From JALZKA01 sp963701205 (GTDB taxonomy: Bacteria; Actinomycetota; Thermoleophilia; Solirubrobacterales; 70-9), in NCBI GenBank assembly GCA_963701205.1, contig OY969575.1:1798001-1862000 (forward strand): 64,000 bases of DNA. Direction: 5' to 3'. Shown one piece after another: positions 42,549 through 51,176 of this stretch (the stretch's first letter is position 1; every line of letters starts with the position of its first letter). A model generated the notes under the pieces. It was not told the origin of the DNA and did not search any database. It worked only from the letters and a program-made list of their open reading frames with translations. The position numbers and the translations under genes are program-made.

Positions 42549-43457
42549 ATGATGAGAAACAGGCTCTGGATGGCGGTGGTTACGGGCGTTGCGGTGACCT
42601 TGGCGGGCGCCGCGGCAGGCGCGCGTGCCGAAGTGGTCAACATCCCCTGGACGGAGCTGCTGCCGGCTACCTCCACGGCAGCCAACCCGCAGCCCGGGCC
42701 AATCGCCAACTGCCGCAAGGCGCGGCCAAAGTGCGTGCGGGTCGAGATCAAGCGCCTGCGTCGTACCGCGACCGGCTCGGTTGCGATCACCGCGCGGTTT
42801 TGCCACCACGTATCTTGAGTTGACGCGCAGCTAAAGCGCGACATGCGGGCCGGGATTGTCAAGCGCAACTACATCTCGCCTCGCTACCTGTACACCGAGG
42901 ACGCGCTGTTCGCCAACGTGTACTTCAAGATCTCGCGGGCTTGGCGTCGGGCGACCCGTACCTGACGCGTGGCGAGTCGCCTTCGAGGCCGCGGCGGCGC
43001 CGAGACAAGGGCGGGGTGCAGGACATGCTGCTTGGGATCAACGCCCACGTCCAAAACGACATGCCATTCGTCCTGGCGGCGCTCGGTCAGCGAACGCGCA
43101 AGGGCCAGTCCCGCAAGCCGGACCACGACGCTTTCAACGCGTCGCTCAATCGCGCCTATCCTCGCGTGGTCGCGGCGGTTCGCAACCGGTTTGACGAAGT
43201 CGTTCGATCTTTCAAACTCACCGATGGTCCCGCTCGATGATCTCGCGGGACTCGAGTTGGTGCAGGGCTGGCGCGAGCAGGTCTGGCGCAATGCCGAGCG
43301 GCTGCTCAACGCCAAGAACCGCGCCGAGTGGAAGAGGTCGCGAAGTCGATCGAGGATTACGCGGCCGATCAACGCCCGGCTGATCGCTGCGGGCGGGATG
43401 CCGGGCTACGCGGACACCCGCGACGCCTACTGCGCGGCCGGACCCAGCGGCAGCTAG
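42549..43457 (+). pseudogene. secreted protein, possibly DUF5995-like, heavily frameshifted
   Basis: Starts at ATG 42549 with a signal peptide (helix, then AGARA). The reading then hops frame at least seven times, with both inserted and missing bases, yet the joined text is coherent: ATTYLELTR, MRAGIVKRNYISPRYLYTEDALF, VPDAWRVAFEAAA, MLLGINAHVQNDMPFVLAAL, LDDLAGLELVQGWREQVWRNAERLL, EEVAKSIEDYAADQ and MPGYADTRDAYC. The LLGINAHVQNDMPFVL part resembles DUF5995 as I remember it. Preserved residues across so many shifts point to sequence errors rather than decay. Confidence 0.6.
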
Positions 43458-43466
43458 CCGGCGGCT

Positions 43467-44366
43467 TTGGTCGACCGGACCGGAATCATTCGCCGGGTGG
43501 GCGAGCTCGAGATCTGCTGGCAGCGGTTGGTGGGGCCAAGTCGGACCCGCCACTGATCCTGATCATGGGCTTCGGGGCGCAGATGATCCTGTGGCCGGAC
43601 GGATTCTGCGAGGAGCTGGCGCGCGGGGGTTCGGCGTGGTGCGGTTTGACAATCGCGATTGCGGGCGCTCGACGGTCCTCGACGACGCCGGCGCTCCGTC
43701 GATTCGGGCGGCCCTTGGACGGCGACCTTGCAAGCGTCCCCTACACGCTCTCGGACATGGCCGGCGACGCGGCGGGCGTGCTGGACGCGCTCGGGATTGA
43801 CAGCGCCCACGTCGTCGGTGCATCGCTGGGCGGGATGGTGGCGCAGATGCTTGCGATCGAACGGGCCGAGCGGGTTCGCTCGCTTGCTTCGGTGATGTCA
43901 ACGACGGGCGATCCGGCCGTGGGCCGCCCGACCCCGGCTGCCCTCGAGGTCCTGATCACGCGTCCTCCCGCCGACCGCGCGGGCTATATCGAGTCAACGG
44001 TCCGGGCGCGAAAGGTGATCGGCTCCCCGCGCTTCCCGATCAGCGACGAATACGCACGCGAAAATGCCGCGCTTGGGTTCGATCGCGCAATTCACCCTGA
44101 CGGCACCACGCGCCAAGCGGTGGCGATGATCACCACCGGCGATCGCACCGAGCGTCTGGCCGGGCTCAGCGTGCCGACCGTGGTGATCCACGGCGCCGAC
44201 GATCCCCTCATAACGGTCTCGGGCGGCGAGGCCACCGCGGCCGCGATCCCCGCGGCGACGTCTTGCTGTCATCGACGGTATGGGCCACGACCTTCCGCCC
44301 GGTGTTTGGCCGCAGGTGGCCGACGCGATCGCTCGGAACGCGGCCGAAGCGCGTCCCGCTCTCTAA
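43467..44366 (+). pseudogene. alpha/beta hydrolase, frameshifted
   Basis: About 300 codons to the TAA at 44364. Pieces in different frames assemble to a complete hydrolase: DPPLILIMGFGAQMILW, GFGVVRFDNRDCGRSTV, LSDMAGDAAGVLDALGI, the nucleophile GASLGGMVAQ, IHGADDPLI and VIDGMGHDLPPGVWPQVADA with the catalytic His. Four shifts are needed, at about 43525, 43630, 43725 and 44265. It resembles RdmC-type esterases. Start uncertain (TTG 43467 or GTG 43497). Confidence 0.72.
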
Positions 44367-44407
44367 GGGGTACCGGCGACGGCGCTGCCGTTGCCGCGCG
44401 GGCTCGG

Positions 44408-45486
44408 CTAGTAGACCGGCGAGCCCGGCCGCAGGTCCGCAAGGCTCATCGCCGGCCATTCCTCTGGCGGCCCCGCTGGCCTGTGGATCTTCTCCTGGCG
44501 AGCCGCCGGCGGTAACTCGGCCAAAAGGGCGGCGTTTCGCGGCTCGGATAGCTGGCGTTTGACTGTCTCAATCGCGATCTGGATGGTGCGGTGCTGGTTG
44601 CCGCGGCTCATCAGGTTGCGACCCATCGATTCGAGGTCCTCGGCCTGGGGTTGGATTAGGACGACGCCGGTACCACGCTCGCGCATCGTTCGCGCTTCGT
44701 ATCCGAGGCGGCGGCCGGTCTGGCCTCGCACCACTCGATCGACCCACTCAAGCGGGTTCCACGCGCGGGTGGGGTGGAGGCTCGAGGTCGGATTCAGGCA
44801 AATCACCAGATCCATATGGGCATCGCGCAGGATGTCCAGGTTCGAGGTCGAGTACATGCCACCATCGACGTAGCGGCGGCCCGCGATCTCGACGGGGTGG
44901 TAGAAGCCGGGGATTGCGCACGACGCGGCGACGGCGTCGGCAAGTTCCGCCTTGGGGGAGCCGGGTCGACCGAATACCTGGCGGCGCCCCGTGGCGTAGT
45001 CGCAGGCGACGATTCGCAAACCGTCGTGTGGACTCCAGCCCGTGCCGGAGATCGGTGGACGATGTCCTTGAGCGGGGTGGTCGAGATGAAGCCCCGCGGC
45101 AGCCAGCCTGCCGCAAGCATTGCGGGTGGATAGCTCTGTGGGTCGCGTCATGGTGCGCAGCGCGAGCGGCCAGGAGCCGGGGCCGATCGGGGGCCAGGCC
45201 TTGGCGGGCGGAAGATCGCGCCCGCAGAGCGATCGGCATCGGAGGCGGGTCGGCCTTGGGCGTCGGTGAGACCGGGGATCGTCTCGCCCGCCGAGTGGGC
45301 AACCATGAACCAGATCGGCGTTCCCGAGGCCACGATGGTGCCGATCATCGATCCCGCCGACGTGCCGACGATCCGTTTGGCCTCCATGGGATCCCATCCG
45401 GTCTCAGTCGCAAGCGCCTCAAGCGCGCCGGTCAGCCAGGCACCACCCTGGATTCCGCCCGCTCCGAGAACCAATCCCACTCTCAT
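44408..45486 (-). pseudogene. patatin-like phospholipase, frameshifted
   Basis: About 360 codons from ATG 45486. The oxyanion loop GAGGIQGG, the nucleophile GTSAGS (GxSxG) and, in the second half, the catalytic Asp in VDGGMYSTSN are all there, so it is a patatin-type lipid acyl hydrolase. Three single-base shifts at about 45215, 45118 and 45055 split the middle; from about 45050 to the stop the frame is unbroken. It converges on the hydrolase gene. Confidence 0.78.
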
Positions 45487-45560
45487 GACGGCAAGGCTAT
45501 CCACCGCCATGGCGGTAGCGGTGGCGGGAGAGCTGCTACCTCGCTAGATTTGACGATCCC

Positions 45561-45644
<84 letters not shown>

Positions 45645-45681
45645 ACGACGCCTCCGTGGCGAGCCAATTAGGCTCGCACGC

Positions 45682-46584
45682 ATGGCCACCACACCCGAAC
45701 AGGGCATCGACGTGATCCGCAGGCGCTTCGGCCAGCACGGCCGACATCGGGCGCTTCACGCGAAAGGTGTCCACTGCGTCGGGACCTTCACCCCAACTCC
45801 TGAGGCCGCAGCCCTGACCCGCGCCGGTCACATGAGTGGGCCACCGGTGCCGGCCAAGGTCCGCTTCTCGAACGGCAATGGTGATCCCAATGTTCCCGAC
45901 TACGTCCCTGACGTGCGCGGCCTCGCGGTCAGCTTTCAACTGGGCGACGGAACGTGTACCGACATCCTGGCCCAGACCGCGCCGCGCTGGCCGTTTCGCG
46001 ACCAGGAGGGATTCTTTGCCGGGCTGCCCGTTTCCGAGCGATCGCCCATGTCGCTCCTGAAATTGCCCTGGTTTCTCGCGCGCTACCCCGGAGTGCTGAA
46101 GGGCTCCCGGGCGGCGAACGACGCGATCGCCCGCCGCGCGAGTTTCGCGGTGCGCCCGTACTTTCCGATTCACGCGGTCAAGTGGCTCGACGCCCATGGG
46201 GGCGAGCGGTTCGTGCGCTATTTCTGGCAGCCGACGGTGGACGAGCCCGACCTCTCCGCCGATGAGGCCAAGCGTCGCGGGCGCGACTACCTCTTTGACG
46301 AGCTGCGCGAGCGGCTCGGCCGGGAGCCGGTGCGGATGCGCCTGGAGGTTCAGATCGCGGGCGACGGCGACGACCCCCATGACCCGTCGAGTGAGTGGTC
46401 AGAAGATGGCGAGCGAGTGACGGTAGGCACACTTGAGGTCACCACGATCGACGACGATGCCGACGACGGAATCGTCTTCGATCCGATGCGTCTGGTCGAT
46501 GGGATTGAGCCATCCGACGACCCGGTTTTGCGCTACCGGCCGGCTGTCTACAGCCTCTCGCACGCCGATCGAACCGACGCCTGA
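45682..46584 (+). CDS. catalase-related heme peroxidase
   Basis: A 300-residue protein of the small catalase-related (SrpA-like) group. The distal side shows HAKGVHCVGTF with the catalytic His and VRFSNGNGD with the Asn; the proximal heme ligand is the Tyr in RYRPAVYSLSHADR. It is much shorter than true catalases (about 480-500), lacking parts of the wrapping and C-terminal domains, and likely reduces organic peroxides. ATG 45682 is preferred because the upstream frame runs into tRNA-Leu. Confidence 0.88.
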   Translation: MATTPEQGIDVIRRRFGQHGRHRALHAKGVHCVGTFTPTPEAAALTRAGHMSGPPVPAKVRFSNGNGDPNVPDYVPDVRGLAVSFQLGDGTCTDILAQTAPRWPFRDQEGFFAGLPVSERSPMSLLKLPWFLARYPGVLKGSRAANDAIARRASFAVRPYFPIHAVKWLDAHGGERFVRYFWQPTVDEPDLSADEAKRRGRDYLFDELRERLGREPVRMRLEVQIAGDGDDPHDPSSEWSEDGERVTVGTLEVTTIDDDADDGIVFDPMRLVDGIEPSDDPVLRYRPAVYSLSHADRTDA

Positions 46585-46630
46585 TCCGACCGAATTCACT
46601 CGCGAACCGTTGCTAACCTGCCTTCACCCT

Positions 46631-46703
46631 GCCGCTATCGTCTAGGGGACTAGGACGCCGGATTCTCAGTCCGGAAACCGGGGTTCGAATCCCCGTAGCG
46701 GTG
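46631..46703 (+). tRNA. tRNA-Glu (CTC)
   Basis: A 73-nt tRNA: acceptor GCCGCTA/TAGCGGT, anticodon stem CCGGA/TCCGG enclosing TTCTCAG (anticodon CTC), T arm CGGGG-TTCGAAT-CCCCG, discriminator G. A strong terminator follows 5 bp later. Confidence 0.95.
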
Positions 46704-46708
46704 CTAAG

Positions 46709-46733
46709 AAACCCGCATTGGAATGCGGGTTTT
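46709..46733 (+). terminator. intrinsic terminator after tRNA-Glu
   Basis: An 11-bp inverted repeat (AAACCCGCATT with AATGCGGGTTT) around two central bases, closing with TTTT. The hairpin plus T run is a standard Rho-independent terminator for the tRNA transcript. Confidence 0.85.
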
Positions 46734-46845
46734 GGCGTTCAGGGGGCGCCAATGGGACAATGCGCGGGATTTCCTGCACGTTTCACGGCCTTCGTGACGC
46801 GCCATCTAGCTGCTGTATGAGCTTCAGACGTTTAGGCTCACGGGA

Positions 46846-47142
46846 GTGGCTAAGACTTGGGCAGCACTATTCGTCATCATCGCGCTTGGGCTGGGTGTTG
46901 CGGTCAATAGCTGTTACCGCAAGACGGTGAGCGGCAAGTCTTCAACGTGTACCGGCACCGAGAGGTGGGCGTACGACAATGGCCGCGAGGGCCTGGTGCT
47001 GATCTCGCTCCTGGTGGCGGGTGTTGGCTACTTTTTCATCGAGCGATTCGAGAACACTCGACCCTGCCCACGATGCGGCGAGCGGGTCGTGATCGGCGTC
47101 ATGGAATGCCAGCGGTGTGGCTTCGACTTCAAGTCCATTTGA
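46846..47142 (+). CDS. small membrane protein with zinc ribbon
   Basis: A 98-residue protein: helix 1 (about 5-22), a short Cys-containing loop, helix 2 (about 51-66), then a C-terminal four-Cys zinc ribbon CPRCGERVVIGVMECQRCGF (73-92). The basic IERFEN region after helix 2 places the ribbon in the cytoplasm. Start is a GTG without a strong ribosome site. Coding is supported by the intact CxxC pairs; function unknown. Confidence 0.6.
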   Translation: MAKTWAALFVIIALGLGVAVNSCYRKTVSGKSSTCTGTERWAYDNGREGLVLISLLVAGVGYFFIERFENTRPCPRCGERVVIGVMECQRCGFDFKSI

Positions 47143-47305
47143 TTCGCGCCTAGGTCAACGCTGGCCACTAGACCGCCGCCTTGGCATGGTGGATGCGGTG
47201 ATTCCAAATGCCCTCGGGGTGCGCGGCTACTGACTGGCGGTACCGGCGCACTGCCCTCCTTGCCGACCTCGATGCATCGTTAGACTTTCCCGCGATGGTC
47301 AGGTC

Positions 47306-48544
47306 ATGACCGCATCGCACGCCACAACCGATACGCCCGGCACGCCAGCAAAGGTCCTGGTAGTCGGTGGCGGGATCGCGGGTCTTGAGGCCGTGATGGC
47401 GCTCAGCGACCTGGCAGGCGACCGCGTCGCCGTGACGCTGGTGGCCCCGGACCCTGAGTTCACCTACAAACCGCTATCGGTTGAGGAGCCATTCTCGCCC
47501 GTTGTTGCGGAACGACACGAGCTGGAACCGTGGCTTGCGGAGTTCGACGCCCGCTTTGTTCTTGGGGCGGTTGCCAGGGTTCACCCCGGCGATCGCGCTG
47601 TTGAGCTCGACGATGGGGCGCGTCTTGATTACGACATTCTCGTTGTCTGCATAGGTGGGCGGGCCCGTCCGGCGTTCCAAAACGCGGTGACATTCCTTGC
47701 CAGTGGCGCGTCGCTGGCCATTGACGACACGCTTTCAACCGCCGCTACGGACGAGTCGGCGACGCTGGCCTTTGTTGTTCCCCCCAGGGTCAGCTGGTCG
47801 TTGCCTCTTTACGAGCTCGCGCTGATGACGCGTCGACGCACCGAGCAGAGCGATCGCGCCGATTTGCGAATCCGCCTGTTCAGTCCCGAGGCCTCACCCA
47901 TGGCAATCTTCGGACAAGCTGCAAGCGACGCCGTGGCCGAGTTGCTGCGCGCGCGGAGGATCGAGTTCGAGGGAAGCACTCATGTGCAAGAGACCGACGC
48001 TGGCTTGATTCTCACGCCTGGCGACAAACCTCTGGAGGCGGGAGCCGTGGTCGCCCTCCCAATGATTGATGGCCCGAACCTCGCAGGTCTTCCAACCGAT
48101 GCCCATGGCTTCATCCCGATCGACAATTACGCCCGCGTGGCCGGGGCTGATGACGTGTATGCGGCGGGCGACGGAACCACGTTCCCAATCAAGCAGGGCG
48201 GGCTCGGTACTCAGCAGGCCGATGCGGCCGCAGAGCACATCGCAGCCCGTCTGGGAGCACCCGTCGAGGCGCAGGCATTCCACCCCGTACTGCGGGGAAA
48301 GCTGATTACCGGCCCCGAATCGCTCAACCTTCGTCACGACCTCACCGGTGGCCACGGCGAGGGTCAGGCGTCGCCCGACTACCTCTGGTGGCCACCTCAC
48401 AAGGTGGGTGGCCGTTATCTCGCCGCTCGACTTGCACACATATCGCCGCGGCTAGACCTGGAGCCGCCCAATCACTCACTAGATGTAGAGGTATCGCTGC
48501 CGCAGGAGTGGCACGAGGACCCGATGGCGCTCGATCCGTACTAA
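47306..48544 (+). CDS. FAD/NAD(P)-dependent oxidoreductase, NDH-2/SQR-like
   Basis: A 412-residue two-dinucleotide-binding-domain flavoprotein. The FAD motif VLVVGGGIAGLEAV is at about 17-30, a DYDILVVCIG segment near 110 follows, and ADDVYAAGDGTTFPIKQGGLGTQQADAAAEHI near the C-terminus is the second FAD contact. The layout resembles type II NADH dehydrogenases and sulfide:quinone reductases, but the redox Cys residues of SQR are absent and the usual NAD motif is weak. The electron acceptor is unknown. Confidence 0.85.
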   Translation: MTASHATTDTPGTPAKVLVVGGGIAGLEAVMALSDLAGDRVAVTLVAPDPEFTYKPLSVEEPFSPVVAERHELEPWLAEFDARFVLGAVARVHPGDRAVELDDGARLDYDILVVCIGGRARPAFQNAVTFLASGASLAIDDTLSTAATDESATLAFVVPPRVSWSLPLYELALMTRRRTEQSDRADLRIRLFSPEASPMAIFGQAASDAVAELLRARRIEFEGSTHVQETDAGLILTPGDKPLEAGAVVALPMIDGPNLAGLPTDAHGFIPIDNYARVAGADDVYAAGDGTTFPIKQGGLGTQQADAAAEHIAARLGAPVEAQAFHPVLRGKLITGPESLNLRHDLTGGHGEGQASPDYLWWPPHKVGGRYLAARLAHISPRLDLEPPNHSLDVEVSLPQEWHEDPMALDPY

Positions 48545-48583
48545 ATCCCTGGCGAGTACACCCGCCTTTTCAAGTGGGTTGGC

Positions 48584-49861
48584 TCAGGCGCTGAGCGCCG
48601 CCAGGATCTCCCACTCGCCGGGCACACCCTTCAACTCGTGGCGGCCGCGGTCGTCGAACTCGATCCCGGATCCGGCGACGAGGTCACGAACGGTGCGCGA
48701 GACGAGTACCTCGTCAGCCCCCGCGAGGCCGCTGACCCGTGCGGCGATGTGGACGGCGATCCCGCCGATGTCCTCGCCAAGCACCTCGCACTCCCCGGTG
48801 TGAAGGCCGGCCCGGATCTTGATGCCGAGCGGACGGGCGGATTCGGCGACGGCCTGGGCGCAGCGGATCCCGCGCGCCGGGCCGTCGAAGGTCGCCAAGA
48901 AACCGTCGCCGGTGGATTTGATTTCGCGGCCGCCGAACCGCTCGAGCTCACCTCGGGTGGCGTCAGCGTGCGCTTCGAGCAGCTTGCGCCAGCGCTGATC
49001 GCCCATCTCTGCGGCGGTCTTGGTCGAGTCGACGATGTCCGTGAACATCACGGTTGCGAGCACCCGGTCGGGCTCCGGCTGACGCCGGGCGCCGGTCAGG
49101 AACTCCTCGATCTCGCCAAGGAGAGTGTCGGTATCGCCGAACCATGGCGCGTGGTCGTCACCGGGCAGCTCGGCCATACGCGCGTTCGGAAGGTTGTCTG
49201 CGAGCCAGCGCCCGTGTCTGACGTTGACCAGGCGGTCGTGCGTTCGATGGATAACGAGGGCCGGGACATGGACGCTGGGTACGACATGGCGGACGTCGAG
49301 ATCGAGGAACATCTGCACCAGCGAGCCGAGCATCCCCGGGCTTGCGCTCGAGCGTTCGAGCCGCCCCCACCATGCCCTGGCGGCAGGATCGTCGGCGACG
49401 CTGGGAGCGGCGACCTCAAGCATCGCGCCCTCGCCCCAGTGCGGGGCGACCAACTCGGTACCGGCTTCGATCAGGTCCGCGACAGGGAGCGCCCACGGAT
49501 AGTCGGGCGCCGCGGTCGATCGCGCAAGGCCGCCGCAGCAGATGAGCGCTGCAACACGATCCGGATAGGTCGCAGCAAAAAGAATGCTCATCGGTGCGCC
49601 CTCTGAGAAACCCAGCAGCGCCGCTCGCTCAGAACCCGCGGCATCCATTACCGCGCGAACGTCGTCCATCCGCTGCTCAAGGGTGGGTGCTTCGGCGACC
49701 GGATCAGACAGACCGGTTCCGCGGCGGTCGAAGTTGATCACTCGGGCGAAGGACGCCAAATTTGTCAAAAAGCTCGCCGGCCCGTCAAGCTCCCACATCA
49801 GCTCAAGGTGGCTCGTGAAGCCCCCGACGATCACCAAATCGAGCTCGCCGCTGCCGAACAC
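48584..49861 (-). CDS. alpha/beta hydrolase fused to class III adenylate/guanylate cyclase
   Basis: At least 425 residues. The N-terminal hydrolase (1-260) has a GFSEGAPM nucleophile elbow and the His in PGDDHAPWFGD; the C-terminal cyclase (265-420) has FTDIVDST with the first metal Asp, STGDGFLATF with the second, and GLHTGECEVLGEDIGGIAVHIAAR. Such fusions are known in mycobacteria and relatives. The GTG at 49861 is the first ordinary start, but homologue-like sequence (RYARSGETSIAYQ) continues upstream in frame to about 49927, where only an ATC follows an AGGAGA site; the true start may lie there. Confidence 0.85.
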   Translation of the reverse strand: MFGSGELDLVIVGGFTSHLELMWELDGPASFLTNLASFARVINFDRRGTGLSDPVAEAPTLEQRMDDVRAVMDAAGSERAALLGFSEGAPMSILFAATYPDRVAALICCGGLARSTAAPDYPWALPVADLIEAGTELVAPHWGEGAMLEVAAPSVADDPAARAWWGRLERSSASPGMLGSLVQMFLDLDVRHVVPSVHVPALVIHRTHDRLVNVRHGRWLADNLPNARMAELPGDDHAPWFGDTDTLLGEIEEFLTGARRQPEPDRVLATVMFTDIVDSTKTAAEMGDQRWRKLLEAHADATRGELERFGGREIKSTGDGFLATFDGPARGIRCAQAVAESARPLGIKIRAGLHTGECEVLGEDIGGIAVHIAARVSGLAGADEVLVSRTVRDLVAGSGIEFDDRGRHELKGVPGEWEILAALSA

Positions 49862-50025
49862 CTGGTAGGCGATGGAGGTCTCACCGCTTCGGGCGTAGCG
49901 GGTCTCGGGTCGTTCGGGAGCGGGGATAGAAAGGTCTCCTGCTGGCGGGATCTACGGCCCAGATGAGTCTATGGCGGGGATGGGTCACCAGGCGAGTCCG
50001 AAGTGAGAATGTCCCCAGGATAAAG

Positions 50026-50042
50026 ATACCCCCTAGGGGTAT
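50026..50042. promoter_or_regulatory. CsoR-type copper operator
   Basis: ATACCCCCTAGGGGTAT: two 7-bp arms ATACCCC and GGGGTAT around CTA. This is the form of site bound by the copper-sensing repressor CsoR, and it lies 41 bp before the TTG start of the DUF4396 gene, overlapping where its promoter should be. Assignment rests on likeness to known CsoR sites. Confidence 0.65.
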
Positions 50043-50082
50043 ATGCTATGGTCCAGCAGCCGTCACGACGAGGAGACCAATC

Positions 50083-50658
50083 TTGGAAGCACACGCCGAA
50101 CACGCCCACCACCACGAGATGCCAACTGAGGGCCGGGCTCTAACCGGGGTCGCCGTCAGCGCAACGCTTCACTGTCTGACCGGCTGCGCCATCGGCGAGG
50201 TTGCAGGCGTCGCTATCGGGACGGCGCTCGGGTTTTCGACGTTCGCGACGATTGCGCTGGCGATTGGCTTGGCATTCCTGTTCGGCTATGGCCTAACGAG
50301 TCTGCCGCTCCTGCGCGCAGGGCTCGCGATCGGGGCCGTCATCCCGATTGCGCTTGCTGCAGACACGCTCTCGATTGCGACGATGGAAGTCGTTGACAAC
50401 GCGATCCTGCTCTTGATCCCTGGCGCGATGGACGCCGGGCTCGCCGACCTGCTTTTCTGGGGCTCGCTGGCGTTCGCACTGGTGGTGGCCTTTGTCCTGA
50501 CGGTCCCGGTCAATCGCTACCTGATCGCCCGTGGCAAGGGCCACACCGCGATTCACGAGACCGGGATCCACGGCGGTCCCCCGATTCCCGTGGTTGGCGC
50601 GGCGGTGGTTGTGGCCGCGATCTTCGGCGTTGCGGTCCTGATCGCGGAGGCGATCTAG
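50083..50658 (+). CDS. DUF4396 membrane protein with His-rich N-terminus
   Basis: A 191-residue membrane protein with four to five helices. The TTG start is 8 nt after GAGGAG. The cytosolic or outer N-terminus reads EAHAEHAHHHEM (2-13), a dense metal-binding cluster, and the first helix carries the family motif HCLTGC (30-35). DUF4396 has no defined function as far as I know. Together with the CsoR-like operator this suggests a role in copper export, storage or tolerance. Confidence 0.82.
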   Translation: MEAHAEHAHHHEMPTEGRALTGVAVSATLHCLTGCAIGEVAGVAIGTALGFSTFATIALAIGLAFLFGYGLTSLPLLRAGLAIGAVIPIALAADTLSIATMEVVDNAILLLIPGAMDAGLADLLFWGSLAFALVVAFVLTVPVNRYLIARGKGHTAIHETGIHGGPPIPVVGAAVVVAAIFGVAVLIAEAI

Positions 50659-50763
50659 CCGGCTAGACCCGTTCGTGCCTGCGATGGCACGGACCCGAAT
50701 GGCAAAGCTCCGGCTTCGCAGGTATGGTTGCGGCCCAGCGGAACCCCTGACCGGAGGAGAGTT

Positions 50764-51150
50764 TTGGACGTCAGCCAGTTGCAGCGCATTCCCTTGTTCG
50801 CGACCGTGCCCTCGGAGGCACTGAACACGATCGCGCCCTTTGCCCAGCTCGAGGAGTGGCCCGAGGGCAAGCAGATCATCCGCGAGGGTGCGTTCTCCAA
50901 CCACTTTTACGCGATCGAAGAAGGCACCGCCAAGGTCGAAGTCGACGGCAACGAAGTTGCCTCACTCAAGGCTGGCGACGTCTTCGGCGAGCAGGGCTTG
51001 CTGGAGCACGATGTCCGCTCGGCCACCGTTACGTCAACCGCGGAGATCAAGCTGATCAAGATCGAGCACTGGGAGCTTTCGCGCATGAAGAAGGCCATGC
51101 CCGAGGCCTACGCGGCGCTGCTCGCCAAGGTCGAAGCGCAGAAGTCCTAG
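50764..51150 (+). CDS. stand-alone cyclic nucleotide-binding protein
   Basis: A 128-residue protein consisting of one cNMP-binding domain. The phosphate cassette FGEQGLLEHDVRSATV (74-89) keeps Glu76 and Arg85, the residues that hold the ribose and phosphate of cAMP or cGMP. There is no DNA-binding or channel domain, so it must work through a partner. TTG start at 50764 follows GGAGGA. A cyclase fusion gene lies 900 bp upstream on the other strand. Confidence 0.85.
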   Translation: MDVSQLQRIPLFATVPSEALNTIAPFAQLEEWPEGKQIIREGAFSNHFYAIEEGTAKVEVDGNEVASLKAGDVFGEQGLLEHDVRSATVTSTAEIKLIKIEHWELSRMKKAMPEAYAALLAKVEAQKS

Positions 51151-51152
51151 CC

Positions 51153-51176
51153 GCGGCCGCGGTCATTCGCGGCCGC
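51153..51176. terminator. strong GC hairpin between convergent genes
   Basis: A perfect 9-bp stem GCGGCCGCG/CGCGGCCGC with a 6-base loop, placed exactly between the stop of the cNMP gene and the stop of the Abi-alpha-like gene. Suited to act as a bidirectional terminator. Confidence 0.65.
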
